Assembly: GCA_964036315.1 (NCBI GenBank) | Contig: OZ038482.1 | Coordinates: 12,769,785-12,833,784, forward strand | DNA length: 64,000 nucleotides | DNA from: Acanthosepion esculentum | Taxonomy: Eukaryota; Mollusca; Cephalopoda; Sepiida; Sepiidae | Direction of reading: 5' to 3' | Part shown: positions 20,335-30,276 of the stretch, one piece after another | How positions within the stretch are numbered: position 1 is the stretch's first letter | Layout: each line of letters begins with the position of its first letter | The notes under the pieces: model-generated | What the model saw: the letters and a program-made list of their open reading frames with translations, nothing else | Database searches by the model: none | What the model was told of the DNA's origin: nothing | Made by a program: the position numbers and the translations under genes

Positions 20335-20640
20335 CGGATGGCCTCTGTCGTCAATTTCGACGTATGAGTGTCAAGCAATTCAGTTCCTAGAAAGGGACAT
20401 TCAGATTACCGATAGTGGTGAAGGCTTTTGTACAGAACCAACCACACTTTTTGGAAGAGCCGAATACAGGGAACTGGTGCACAATGTGCCACAACAACTT
20501 GGCGCAAGTTTTGAATTCAGAGTTATCCTTCTCCTAGACTGTTTGCCACCCAATGCTATAGAACCCAGTCTACCCTGATATTTACCCATAGTGGGAGGGA
20601 AAAGAGGATTCATACCTTCTCCGATTACTCAATCCGAACA
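20335..20640 (-). mobile_element. SINE-A
   Basis: Reads 'tttcgacgtatgagtgtcaa', GATAGTGGTGAAGGCTTTTG, 'ccgaatacagggaactggtg', 'gaattcagagttatccttct' and 'catagtgggagggaaaagag'. It lacks the B-box end, so it is truncated at its own 5' side. Confidence 0.85.
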
Positions 20641-20741
20641 CACGATTAACACGCGAAGTCCGTTGCTGGAATTGGATTTTTTAAAAAAGAAATTGTTACG
20701 TTTTACCTTTGGATTTCCTTAAATCATTAAAGATAAAAGAT

Positions 20742-20827
20742 GCAAGGTCAAATAAAAGTAAATAAATATTATATTTACTTCACTGGTGAAGTGAAGTAAA
20801 TATAATATTTATTTATTTGACCTTGCA
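20742..20827. repeat. near-perfect hairpin, about 40-bp arms
   Basis: GCAAGGTCAAATAA on the left pairs with the right arm ending TTATTTGACCTTGC around a centre CACTGGTG. The left arm has a 5-bp 'aaagt' insertion and the right arm an extra 'gtgaa'. It is AT-rich and could extrude. Probably a fold-back miniature element, though no target duplication is clear. Confidence 0.7.
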
Positions 20828-20867
20828 GCTTTTATGTTTAATGCGAAATTTACAAGAGTCATTAAGA

Positions 20868-21119
20868 ATTTGTCATTTACGTTATTTGCATTGTTCGGAC
20901 TGTTGTCCTCATCTTTATTGCCACATTCACGACGTTTCAGGTAATTGGAATTTCGAACTAAACTCTTTATTTCGTCCTCCGGATGTCTCGGTTTTCTCCC
21001 TTTAATTCAACTTTCCAAGTTTTGTCAGTTCAGTACCTGGCTAGCCAGCTATTGAACTCACAACTCTGATTCTTTGGGTCAAGTTCAACCAATGCTTTTA
21101 TCCACTGAGCCATGTGTCA
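20868..21119 (-). mobile_element. SINE-B
   Basis: TTCGGACTGTTGTCCTCATC, CACGACGTTTCAGGTAATTG (with the CTCCGGCCTTC block deleted), 'gctattgaactcacaactct' (reversed B box) and 'ttttatccactgagccatgt' (reversed head). Confidence 0.8.
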
Positions 21120-21153
21120 TTGAGTATATGAATTTTGTAGATAATCATGCTCT

Positions 21154-21853
21154 TGTTGGGATTGCGTGAAGATGTTTAAAGATATCAGAAGGTTTGAATG
21201 ATCAGAAGGCTTAAAATTGTGCGTGTTCAATGATCTTCCATCCACAACAATTAATAAAAGACAAAAAGAATGATTCGAAACATAACAGTTTAATTTATTA
21301 AGTATTTGATGTATATGCATATAAACTGAAAGGTTTGACAGAGTTGTGTCTCTTTGATTAGGAGATATTTTTACTTGAGCTCATAAGATTAGATTAATTA
21401 TTAAACTGTAGTTTAGAGGAATGAGTATGTTGCATGTTAGAGATTTCTATTGGACGAGTTGGTAAGAGTTCAGAGATTGTACTTGCGTGAAATGTTGTAA
21501 AGTTCTTTTACGTCTGACTGCATTAGTCAAGACGGGAGTTCTTCAAGGGTCACATTTTGGCAGTAGAGGTGAGATACACGAGTGAGTAAAAAAAAGAGGG
21601 CGAGAATTACTCGTGTTTGGTTTTTATAATCTGTTGTACCACGTGACAGGCTCAGACTTAGTTGGCGCGAAAACAGACCTGTCGCGTGTAGGTGATTTGA
21701 TTGGTCGAAACTGACCAATCAACGAGCTAGATTGAAGGTGATTGACCAATGAATGCTCGTTGTATACTTTGTAAGTATGATGGTGGTGAAAATTACAATA
21801 GGAAGGGTGCATTTCCCAGCGGGGGTTAACTGGCTGTCGTGGAAGATTCCACA
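21154..21853 (-). repeat. solo LTR-like repeat, family LTR-D
   Basis: On the minus strand it begins TGTGGAATCTTCCACGACAG and ends CAATCCCAACA. It has three CCAATCA-type boxes, CACGTGG, then TTATAAAAACC as TATA box near 21625, and TTAATAAATTAAAC further down. A second copy of over 500 bp, roughly 93 percent identical by eye, runs from 63458 to the window end. The start TGTGGAATCTTCCAC is shared with LTR-C. No internal coding region is seen at either copy. Confidence 0.65.
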
Positions 21854-21857
21854 CTGT

Positions 21858-21888
21858 TTACAAAGTTCCCGCGCGCGAACTTTGTAAA
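21858..21888. repeat. small palindrome around CCCGCGCGC
   Basis: TTTACAAAGTTC (21858) and GAACTTTGTAAA (21877) flank a GC-rich centre. Confidence 0.75.
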
Positions 21889-21966
21889 GAGCATGATTAT
21901 CTACAAAATAAAATTACAAAATAAAAATAATGCTAGAAACGAAATAATTAATGCGCGAACCTAGTA

Positions 21967-22044
21967 AAGAGCATGGTTATTTACAAAATAAAAAAAATGC
22001 TAGTAAGGAACATTTTGTGTTATTTTGTAAATAATCATGCTCTT
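21967..22044. mobile_element. 78-bp fold-back, related to flanking inverted repeat
   Basis: The 25-bp arms AAGAGCATGGTTATTTACAA... and ...GTAAATAATCATGCTCTT pair at 24 of 25 positions. The arms are variants of the 21-bp repeats at 21134 and 21887, so one miniature family appears several times in about 900 bp. Confidence 0.7.
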
Positions 22045-22384
22045 TTCAAACGTCATGCAATGTTTGCGCATTATTCGTTTTATTTTTGTTTGTTTTAATT
22101 TTAATTTTTAAAAAAATACTTTATTATATTATTTAATTTGTTCTTTTAATTTGTCATTGCTGTTCTCCACGGAAAAAAAGGTTCCATTGTATTATTTAAT
22201 TTGTTTTTGTTTAAAGTTTTATGTTATAAACTACACTTAACAAAAAAAAAAAAGTAAAAAGATTGCTTTACGGTAGTGCGTAGTGATTTCTGCGACGAAA
22301 TTCTGTAAAAGAAGTAAATAGGCCAAAATTTACGCTTGCGCGAAGGAAATGCTCCGCGCTGGATTAGTAAAAACAATGTCCATA
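22045..22384. other. upstream region of the THAP-like locus
   Basis: AT-rich then moderately GC-rich. GCGCGAAGGAAATGCTCCGCGC near 22336 has an inverted pair (GCGCG/CGCGC). No TATA box is clear. Confidence 0.35.
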
Positions 22385-23520
22385 ATGGCGGACGAATTAC
22401 CCAGACATAGTCCAATTTTTTCTTGTCGATTTTTCCTTTTCGATAACTCCAAAACGGTAAGTTTTATCATACTTTAATTTTTAATTCCAGTTAAGCATGT
22501 TCATTTACACGGAAATATGACGATTTGGAAAAAAATTAATAGACATTTAGCGCCGGGTTTAAAAAGCAAATTTACCAATTTTCTGTCTTTCGTAAATAAA
22601 TAGAAGACATTAATAAATTAAAATGCAAAATCAATGAAAAATGACGCTTATTAAAGAATTTATCACAGTTAATGACAAAAATATTTTACAAATATCCTTA
22701 AAAATGTATAAAAGAGACAACATGGTCTTGCCTATTGTCTTTCTCTTTTTTACTTTAACCAGTTTAATATTTTTACAGTAAATTAAAAAAAATATAATGT
22801 AAAAATATTAAACTGTTTTATTTTGTTCAGATAATCGTATGAGGAGGTGATTGATCTTCACCCCTCACCCCGATTATCCAAAATTTAATTTTCCAAACAC
22901 TAAAATTCCCGTCTGAATTCCAAAATTCTTTGTCTTGGCATTTCTTAATCCATGTTAGTTTCTAAAAGATTCCCACATTCATAGAAACTTTAAATTTTAA
23001 ATTCTCAAACCTAAATCCTCCAGACCTTAGAATATAATTTTCATACACTTTTTAGAAGCACCATGAAATTTTAATAAAATAATAGTTAATTTTTTAATTT
23101 CAGTATCCCAAAACCTTTCTTAAAATGGTCAAAATATGCTGTGTAACAGGTTGTTACGGTAACTATGAGGACCAAAATAATGACCGTGAATTTCATTTCC
23201 CAAATATCAGAATGAGGGAGAACAATGCTTAAGGGCTATACCTCAAGACAAACCAAACACTTTTTGTGAAAGGCATTTTCCATTTGATTATGAAACAGTA
23301 GATTTAGAGAAAAAGCACAGCCTAGAAATCCACCATCAAAATATTTGTTCATTTGCCATCAAGTGTATTACGTAGTCCTCAACCAAAACCAAGAACAACA
23401 AACAAAAAATTCTGCTTCTGTGGGAAATGGGGAAAATGTGCAGGCTTTCTAGAAAAGGACAAAATCCTCAGTTTGTGTCAGAAGATTGATCAACAGGGTT
23501 TTAGCGTCAGCAGCTACAAG
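22385..23520 (+). pseudogene. THAP zinc-finger protein, two candidate exons, frame broken
   Basis: Exon 1 (22385-22456) reads MADELPRHSPIFSCRFFLFD and ends at ACG|GTAAGT. The ATG lies in TCCATAATGGCGGAC, which resembles a YY1 site. A 647-bp intron ends TTTTTAATTTCAG at 23103 and exon 2 is in phase. Exon 2 has MVKICCVTGCYGNYEDQNND and REFHFP, the C-x2-5-C and F-P marks of a THAP DNA-binding finger. A one-base shift follows: one frame stops at 23229, the next reads CLRAIPQDKPNTFCERHFPF (the usual Trp is Cys, then the Cys-x2-His pair). Another shift precedes VLRSPQPKPRTT. It is a THAP gene or THAP-type transposase relic, not an intact gene. Confidence 0.7.
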
Positions 23521-23632
23521 CTATAAATCAAACAATCAGCTGTTCATCCAATCTACTGATTTTTTTCCACTGGAGGTATTCCAATGTTTGTAATTAAAAT
23601 TTTTGAAAACTTGAGATTTGAATGTTATTATG

Positions 23633-23633
<1 letters not shown>

Positions 23634-23690
<57 letters not shown>
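23634..23690. repeat. (TA)n microsatellite
   Basis: Pure (TA)n next to the perfect palindrome that starts at 23691. Confidence 0.95.
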
Positions 23691-23695
<5 letters not shown>

Positions 23696-23792
23696 AAACC
23701 TAATGAGCCAGACACACCTACCAAGGTTTCACTTAGGCAGATCTGCCTAAGTGAAACCTTGGTAGGTGTGTCTGGCTCATTAGGTTTGACTA
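23691..23792. repeat. perfect 102-bp palindrome
   Basis: Two 51-bp arms with no spacer meet at AGATCT (centre 23741/23742). The left arm begins TAGTCAAACCTAATGAGCC and the right arm ends GGCTCATTAGGTTTGACTA. No mismatch is present. It may be a fold-back element, a hairpin-repair product or an assembly fold-back. Confidence 0.9.
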
Positions 23793-24011
23793 GGTTTGCT
23801 CTACGCTTGTATTGAGCTCTTTAGTTAGTTGTTTACTCGTATCGGGGTTTTTTCTTTGGGCCTTGAACCTGTACTGTGCGATTATTTTCGACAGACTTTC
23901 ATGTTCCTGGCTCTTTCTTTTTTTAAAACCTTTTTTTCCTTCGTGATTGATTTGGCTGTTGTTAAATCAAGAGTTCGAAGGTTTTTCAACACGAGTATAG
24001 TTACCTATATT

Positions 24012-24052
24012 TATATATATATATATATATATATATACATACACACACACAC

Positions 24053-24110
<58 letters not shown>
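24012..24110. repeat. (TA)n/(CA)n microsatellite
   Basis: (TA)n, a short (CA)n, then a longer (TA)n broken by one AAA. ORFs over it are artefacts. Confidence 0.95.
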
Positions 24111-24112
<2 letters not shown>

Positions 24113-25343
24113 GCTCCTGAAAATTTTTATTTCGGTTGAGCTCTCAAGGGAGGAAGTATGGGTTTGTAAACGGTGACTATTACGGCTGATAATGCAAGAC
24201 TGTTCGGTAAATCGAATCGAGTTCTTTCAGTCACTGTGTGTTTATCTAAAAATAAATACGCTTAAATTCACCTTCATTCTGCAGACAATAGAGGATCTGG
24301 GAGTTCAAGAAATACAGCCTCAAACAAAATTAAGGTTTACAGCAGCAATATTAAGAACATTCTTTTCGACTGCTCTATGTGTTAGAGTGGCAAGACAAAA
24401 ACTCGACATCTTCCACAAAAGCTGACTTTGTAATCTCTTCTGGCTTGACAGGCTCTCTAATAAGGACATATATGGAAATACAGCACTGACGATGATAATA
24501 TATTTATTTAACCACAAACGCGCAGTTAATTAGATTTTTTGGTTAAAGAAAAAATGAAGGAAATAAAAACTGAAATGAACAATTGCAAACGGATCTGGAA
24601 AGTATTGAAGTAAAAAGTAAAATGTCGGCCTGAAATATGAAATTCTTCTTCTCTGATTGCATACCTATTTGCTCTAATCATACTGCAACATTTTCTTATT
24701 TATGTTCAGCGTGCAAGACTAAAAACTAACACCAACAAAACGCCATCTCCATGCATCGAGATCAAAAGAGACGTTTCAAGACGAAACGCTTTCAATTCAT
24801 TAACTTCAAACGCACGAAAAGGCGACTTAGATTAGTTTCAAAGTAATACGTTTCAAACACAGTGGAAAATTTGATTGAAAAAGTCTGGAAACTTTTTAAA
24901 GAAAAACAAAATGATAAAACGAAACAAATATTTTAACAAATAAATAAATCTCCAGTGAATAAAATGTAAGGTGAACTGGTTTGAGAGTATATATCGATAG
25001 ATGACTCATGCGTAGTATATAGTAAATTTTTCTTTCATTTTATAGGTTTAACTAATTCATTTAACTTGTAAATTCAACGTACGATAATTTATTTTAAACA
25101 AAGCAAAGGTAATTTCATGTGTTACTTTTCTGTTTCAAACTTTTTACTTATTTTTTTATGACCTAATAAAATTCCAAAAATAAAATATTTTTACTCTTCC
25201 ATATTTTTGCTGTTTATTTTTTTCCAGATTTTATTTTATTCATATATTTTTTTCTGGCGATGAACCTGGTTGTTCCTGTTCTTTTGGTACTATGTTATCT
25301 TCAGATACAAATCTGTGTTAAAAACCAATTTGAGTTTCAATAT
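24111..25343. other. no recognisable gene
   Basis: AT-rich. ORFs at 24192-24517 overlap on both strands and resemble no family. 'gagacgtttcaagacgaaac' near 24769 is a short direct or inverted motif only. Confidence 0.4.
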
Positions 25344-25930
25344 ATTTGTTGCGGGCCGGTGTATGCATTGAGAGATAAACACGTGTGTCTCCTGAAATGC
25401 CCTCAACAAACATGGCAGACTCTAGACGTGAGTCCACGTAAAAAATATGTAAAGAAACGACAAGAACTGCTATATATGTACAAACAAATGATAATGTATT
25501 AACAATAAAGGGTTACAAGTGACAAAGATGTGTGTGTCAAATGAATACAAAAACCTAATGGTTCAAAGTATGTGTAGTGAATGAATTGCGTACGTACGTG
25601 TGTGTGTGTGTCTATGTATTGTTCATGTGTTTCCCAAAGAGAACGCAAAAATGGTCATCATCGACTCTCCATCGTATTCGACGAAGACGCCTTTCCCATC
25701 GCTGGATTATAGTTCCAAACTGTCGTCACGCACAAACATCAGTTTGATTAGGCACCTGATCTCATGGAAAGCCGAAGTAGTACAATGGAAGCATTAGCCA
25801 AATGCCACGCACTAACATCCTAACTCAGTGATTCTCCGCAAGAGATTTACATGTTGACATGTAAGCAATTTCAACAAATTCAGCAGTTTTTTTTATCCTC
25901 TCTATAAAAATACCGAACTTTCACATCGAA
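25344..25930 (-). repeat. LTR-B copy carrying an inserted 190-bp block
   Basis: From TGTTGCGGGCCGGTGTATGC through CACGTGTGTCTCCTGAAATG, GTGAGTCCACGTAAAAAATA and AATAAAGGGTTACAAG it is the reverse of the LTR-B at 14632-15160. Past TTTCCCAAAGAGAACGC a 190-bp foreign block intervenes (25647-25836), after which 'cgcaagagatttacatgttg' resumes LTR-B. The outer promoter end is diverged, so that boundary is approximate. Confidence 0.65.
25647..25836 (+). repeat. 190-bp block identical to 31175-31364
   Basis: Every base from AAAAATGGTCATCATCGACT to 'aactcagtgattctc' matches the second copy. The last 11 bases equal the terminal inverted repeat start of the hAT-type element at 31354. Confidence 0.95.
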
Positions 25931-26229
25931 AATATTAGTAATTGAATAAATCAAAAACCTATATACGTTATTACTTAAAAAAACACAACATTATTTCGTT
26001 AATCATAATCACCAGGGAGAAATGTTGAACAAATTTTCTAACCAATAAATGTGAGTTTATCCTTTTTTTTTAAATGCGACAAATATTTAGAATGTTATTT
26101 GATATTGCGATGTGGAACTTCAACCAACAGTAATTTCATTCAAGGTCGGTTTTACTACGATGAACTTACAAATACATATAAATATTAACATTACAATTTC
26201 ACTTAGGCACTCATGTAACAAAGGGAAAT
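25931..26229. other. no gene seen
   Basis: AT-rich. 'atttcacttaggca' at 26194 repeats part of the arm of the 102-bp palindrome. Confidence 0.4.
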
Positions 26230-27790
26230 AACTTTCTATTTCTTTTTCTTTCTTTCTCTGTCATGTTCTTTCAGGACATTGGCGATCACGGATCTCCGCA
26301 TTTTCCCTCAGCAATTCCCTTTTTGTTTATGGTCTTTCTGGTACTTGTTCTTTCATTTATTTACTTACACTCACCAAGTTTCTCATTTTTTTCTGCTTCT
26401 CCCGTCTTTAATGTCTTGTGAGCATTGATTTGCCCAAGCTGTCTTTCCTTATTATGCATGGCAAAAATTTCAGCATTTTTTTATGATGGCGACCAACATT
26501 TTCTTTGCCGACCCTATTCTCCTTAAAACTTCCTCATTTGTCACATGCGCTCTCAATAGTATTCCCAACCTTCGTAAGTAGAACCACACCCCAAGTTTTT
26601 TTATTCCATTTGTGACAAAATTGCTTTTGCCTGCACAGTCATGCAGGATGGCAGATATCACATAGCAGTCCAATATTTTTTGTTTCGAATGTTATTTTTC
26701 GATCCTTTCATACTTTGATCAGTTTCTGAAAAGCATCTTACACGATTCCTTTGTACTTTCTAATTTCTTTATGCCCTTTGTTACTTCTTCTTTTTTATAT
26801 GCCACGTCCCTTGAGGACATTGGTGGTCGTGGCTTTCCACCTTTTCCTATTCTTTGTTCAAGTTTTGTCTTTTTGTTATCCATTTTAATCCCTGTCCTGA
26901 CAACCATTTACATAAGTTCGTTAGTAGGTTATTCTCTGCTTTCCTCTTTCTCTCTCGACTCCAATATACCTTGTTAGTGTTAAAGTCCCCTAACCCTCTT
27001 TCCTTATTATTTGCCCTAGACATTTCAGCTGTCTCTTTATGATTCTATGTAGAAGCATCCTTTTTGTTTACATTTTGTTTAAAACTTCGTCGTTACTCAC
27101 ATGTCCCGTCCAAAGTAATCTCAGCATCCTTCTGTAGAACCACATTACTGTTTTCTCAAGTTTCTTCATCATCTTTGTGGAGATTGTCCAGTATTCATGG
27201 CCATATAAGGATGGCTGATATTATATAACAGTTAAATACTCTTTTCTTTATTTCTAACGAAATTTTCCTGTTTCTTAATAATTTGGTCAGCTTTTGGAAG
27301 ACATTTTTTTGCTATACCAATGCTACTTCGGATTTCAATGTCGTATTTTACACCCTCTGTTAAAACACTTCCGAGATATTTAAATTTCTATACATGTTTG
27401 ATTTTGATATCTCTGCTTCATAGTTCGCATCTTCAGTTGTTCCTTTTGCTGACAAATATACATTTTTAATTTGTTTCTAATGATATTTTCTTGTTTCATA
27501 ATACTTTGCTTCGCGTTTAGAAGACATCTTTCGCAACTAGAATTCACCTTTCGGGTTTCGATGTCCCATTTTCCGTCCTACGTTAAAACAATTCCCAGAT
27601 ATTTCAATTTTCGTTTGATTTTGATATCTCTGCTGCATAGTTCGCATCTTGAGTTATTCCTTTTGCTGACAACTACACATTTTTAATTTGTTTAATTTTA
27701 ACGTCCCCTATATGTAATTCGCATCTTGAACTGTCCATTTTGCTTACTATCAAGCATTCAGCTTTACAATTCATGATTTTTTTTCTCGTT
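26230..27790 (-). pseudogene. LINE-beta remains, several overlapping degraded pieces
   Basis: On the minus strand the stretch at 26470-26673 reads CYVISAILHDCAGKSNFVTN, WFYLRRLGILLRAHVTNEEV and LRRIGSAKKML. A second at 27000-27230 reads KLEKTVMWFYRRMLRLLWTG, HVSNDEVL and RQLKCLGQIIRKEG. These are the conserved C-terminal RT tail of an endonuclease-type LINE, so at least two insertions or a duplication are stacked. A further local duplication is seen between 27240-27460 and 27470-27690 (shared 'gatatctctgctkcatagtt', TTCGCATCTT, CCTTTTGCTGACAA). All frames are broken. Confidence 0.75.
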
Positions 27791-28573
27791 TTCATCAACC
27801 AACTAGTCACATAGCGTATTTTCCTGTTTACAAAACGTTGCGGCATGGAAGACGCACCCTAATATTGCAAAGACATTTCTAAGAAAAAAAAGTTATTCTC
27901 ATACAACAACACATTTTCCGTGCATCCCTCACATACTGGCGCCACGTATTGTTTACATTAATCACACATCAGATTTTGTTTGTATGGCAATGACATACTA
28001 GTCAAGAGCAGAAAGGCTCCCGCCGCTGCTAGTAAACAGAGCATGTTTCAGCTTGTGGCTCGGCTCCAGGAAGGTTTATAGTATTAGAAATACCTGTAAC
28101 AGCTAAGTACTGAGGTTGCATCATATAAAAGGCTGAATTAGAGAGATAACTAACATTATAGTGTAATGACTCAACATATAAATCCACGTCTCTATCAATC
28201 AAGCCAATTAGGTGACCGTCCAATGCACACGTATTTTTCAGGGTATTTTTTAGGAAAGATTGCGTCTTATAAGCCGGGAAATACGGTAATTCTATCTGAA
28301 TCTACCATCGACACAGTTTCATCTGCGGAGCATCTGTTGTTATGTTCACGCTCTCCAATAATAAATCCTGATAAGTCTTCTCTTTTCAAATCCTCCAGCT
28401 ACCGTGTACAGATAATCACTCCAAGCAGGAATTAAGAAGAATTCTTTACCACAGAACTGTTCATCCTCTTTAATGTCTGTTGTAAAAAATTATTTTCTTA
28501 ATGTTGTAACAAAATTTTTTATCTCTTTAATATTAATATTGCTTGTCAATTTATATCTGTTTATATCTCTGAG
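27791..28573. other. unassigned; one unrecognised minus-strand ORF
   Basis: The minus ORF 28029-28223 reads DLYVESLHYNVSYLSNSAFY and GISNTINLPGAEPQAETC. It is compositionally protein-like but not recognised. At 28250-28292 'gcgtcttataagccgggaaa' followed by TACGGTA resembles the terminal repeat of a widespread animal DNA-transposon miniature. No second terminus found. Confidence 0.3.
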
Positions 28574-28700
28574 ATGAGGTATTATGATTACTTGCATTAT
28601 TTACATTATTTGGACTGTTATCTTCATCTTCATTGCCATATTCACAACGTTTTGGCCATTGTATGCTCTGGCCTTCTTCAGGTGGTTGGAATCTTTCTTC
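28574..28700 (-). mobile_element. SINE-B fragment, tail only
   Basis: TTACATTATTTGGACTGTTA, ATATTCACAACGTTTTGGCC and 'tctggccttcttcaggtggt'. It is cut after the core and followed by another minus SINE-B in the same orientation. Confidence 0.8.
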
Positions 28701-28728
28701 AATATCTGTCTTTATCCCAAAGACGAGG

Positions 28729-29021
28729 CATTATAATTACTTGCATTATTTACATTATTCGGACTGTTATCTTCATCTTCATTGCCATATTCACAAAGTT
28801 TCGGCTATTGTACGCTCCGGCTTTCTAATGGTGACTGGAATTTTGAACCGAAGCCTTTATTTTGTCCACCGGAGTAGATTGTTCTAGTTCCACGTGCCTT
28901 GCCTCTTCCGGGTATCTCAGTTATTTCCCTTTAACTTAACTCTTCAAGTTTTGGTTCACCACTGCTGTGGCCTCAAAACTCTTTGGGTTTAGTCACTGGA
29001 TCCAACCAACGTCTTTATCCA
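28729..29021 (-). mobile_element. SINE-B, left arm of an inverted pair
   Basis: Nearly full length: TTACATTATTCGGACTGTTA, 'gtttcggctattgtacgctc', GTTCTAGTTCCACGTGCC, 'aactctttgggtttagtcac' and 'ccaaccaacgtctttatcc'. It meets a plus-strand copy at a perfect 30-bp palindrome (29007-29036). Confidence 0.85.
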
Positions 29022-29207
29022 TGGATAAAGACGTTGAGGACACATGGCCCAGTAGGAACAGAACAATCTAACCCGGTGGACGAAATAAAGGGTACGGTTC
29101 GAAATTTCAATCACCTGAAGAAGGCCGGAGCATACAACGGCTGAAACGTTATGAATATGGCGACGAAGATATGGAAAACAGTCCGAATAATGTAAATAAT
29201 TCAAGTA
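29022..29207 (+). mobile_element. SINE-B, right arm of an inverted pair, internally deleted
   Basis: Head ATGGATAAAGACGTTGAGGA and CACATGGCCCAGTAGGAAC jump directly to 'aatctaacccggtggacgaa', then CTGAAGAAGGCCGGAGCATA and AGTCCGAATAATGTAAATAA. About 100 bp of the middle is missing relative to the left arm. Confidence 0.85.
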
Positions 29208-29577
29208 ATTTATATCTGTTTCAAATGTTTAAAGTGTGAAGGTGTGTGTAAGCAGATGCCAGACTCTTCCTTGACGCTTCTGGATAAAGAATAGTGTTAA
29301 AAACGATATCAACAAAGATGAAGACAAAAACTGGATAATATAGGATATTTTTACCTGCTTTAATTTTTTCATACGTATATTTTGAAATCTAGTGCATCTC
29401 TCCACGTATAATTTTTGAGGATGCAATTTTATTATTGCATTTAACATTGTATGTTTCAATAACGTGCTTTCTCTGAAGAATGTATCAAACGAAATTAAAG
29501 AGAAACTGCCATTCTATTGTTTTTGTCACAAATACATCTTTCCTAATTTTTGCCAACATTGATAAAAAATGTCGGTG
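29208..29577. other. no gene seen
   Basis: AT-rich spacer up to the hAT-type element. Confidence 0.4.
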
Positions 29578-29585
29578 TTATAGGA

Positions 29586-29932
29586 CAGGGGTCAGCAAAC
29601 TTTTAGTATGTGCCGACTTAGGGTTTTAAAATCATTCAGTGTGCCAACAGCATACGTATATTTAAACAAGTCAATATACCTGTTCTGCAATATGTTTTAT
29701 ATAGTAATATATACAATAATATGTAAACCACATTAATAGAAATAAACTGTTTTTAAAAGTTTTTATTATTAATGGGTGTCCAACGTGTGAGCAGTTTTGA
29801 AACAGCTAAATATCTTATTTGCGTTGTAGTGGTTATTGGTTCTGACTTCGTGATGTCATTTGCGGCTGCGTGCCATTGGAAATTGCTTGGCGTGCTGCGT
29901 GTGGCACGCGTGCCATAGGCTGCCGAGCCCTG
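29586..29932. mobile_element. hAT-type miniature element 1
   Basis: 347 bp from CAGGGGTCAGCAAACTTTTA to GGCTGCCGAGCCCTG. These are imperfect terminal inverted repeats of a kind seen in hAT elements. Flanks TTATAGGA and GTATAGGA (7 of 8) are the 8-bp target duplication expected for hAT. Near the 3' end GTGTGGCACGCGTGCCA is locally palindromic. No transposase frame. Confidence 0.8.
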
Positions 29933-29940
29933 GTATAGGA

Positions 29941-30268
29941 TAGTGATCGCATTATAATAGCAACGTTTTCAAAATCGAAGTTGGGATGTACTCAACTGGG
30001 AAGACCTCGCGCCCTATTTCAAAACCTGACGAAAGTTGGGCTCGATGTTTTATCTGTGACACCAATTTGTGATAAATTAATCAAGTGGAAAAGAAATATT
30101 GAAATAAAATATAGGTTTATTATCAGTATATGAATGTAACTTGCAATTACAATGAAAGGTGTTGTTGACTGAGCTCAACACGGTGTGTACAGTGTTTTCG
30201 ACGAGTTATTGAGAATTCACTTAGAGGTCGGTCGTCGCGGACGAAAAATTAATGCCATCTACATTTGA
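29941..30268. other. no gene seen
   Basis: Spacer between two hAT-type elements; no ORF or repeat recognised. Confidence 0.4.
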
Positions 30269-30276
30269 GTCTAATG

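Larger units (their letters stand above)
21134..21907. mobile_element. region bounded by a perfect 21-bp inverted repeat
   Basis: TTTGTAGATAATCATGCTCTT at 21134-21154 is the exact reverse complement of 21887-21907. LTR-D fills nearly all of the interval. The 63-kb LTR-D copy does not have the left repeat, so the inverted repeat belongs to another, older element or to target sequence rather than to LTR-D. Confidence 0.55.
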
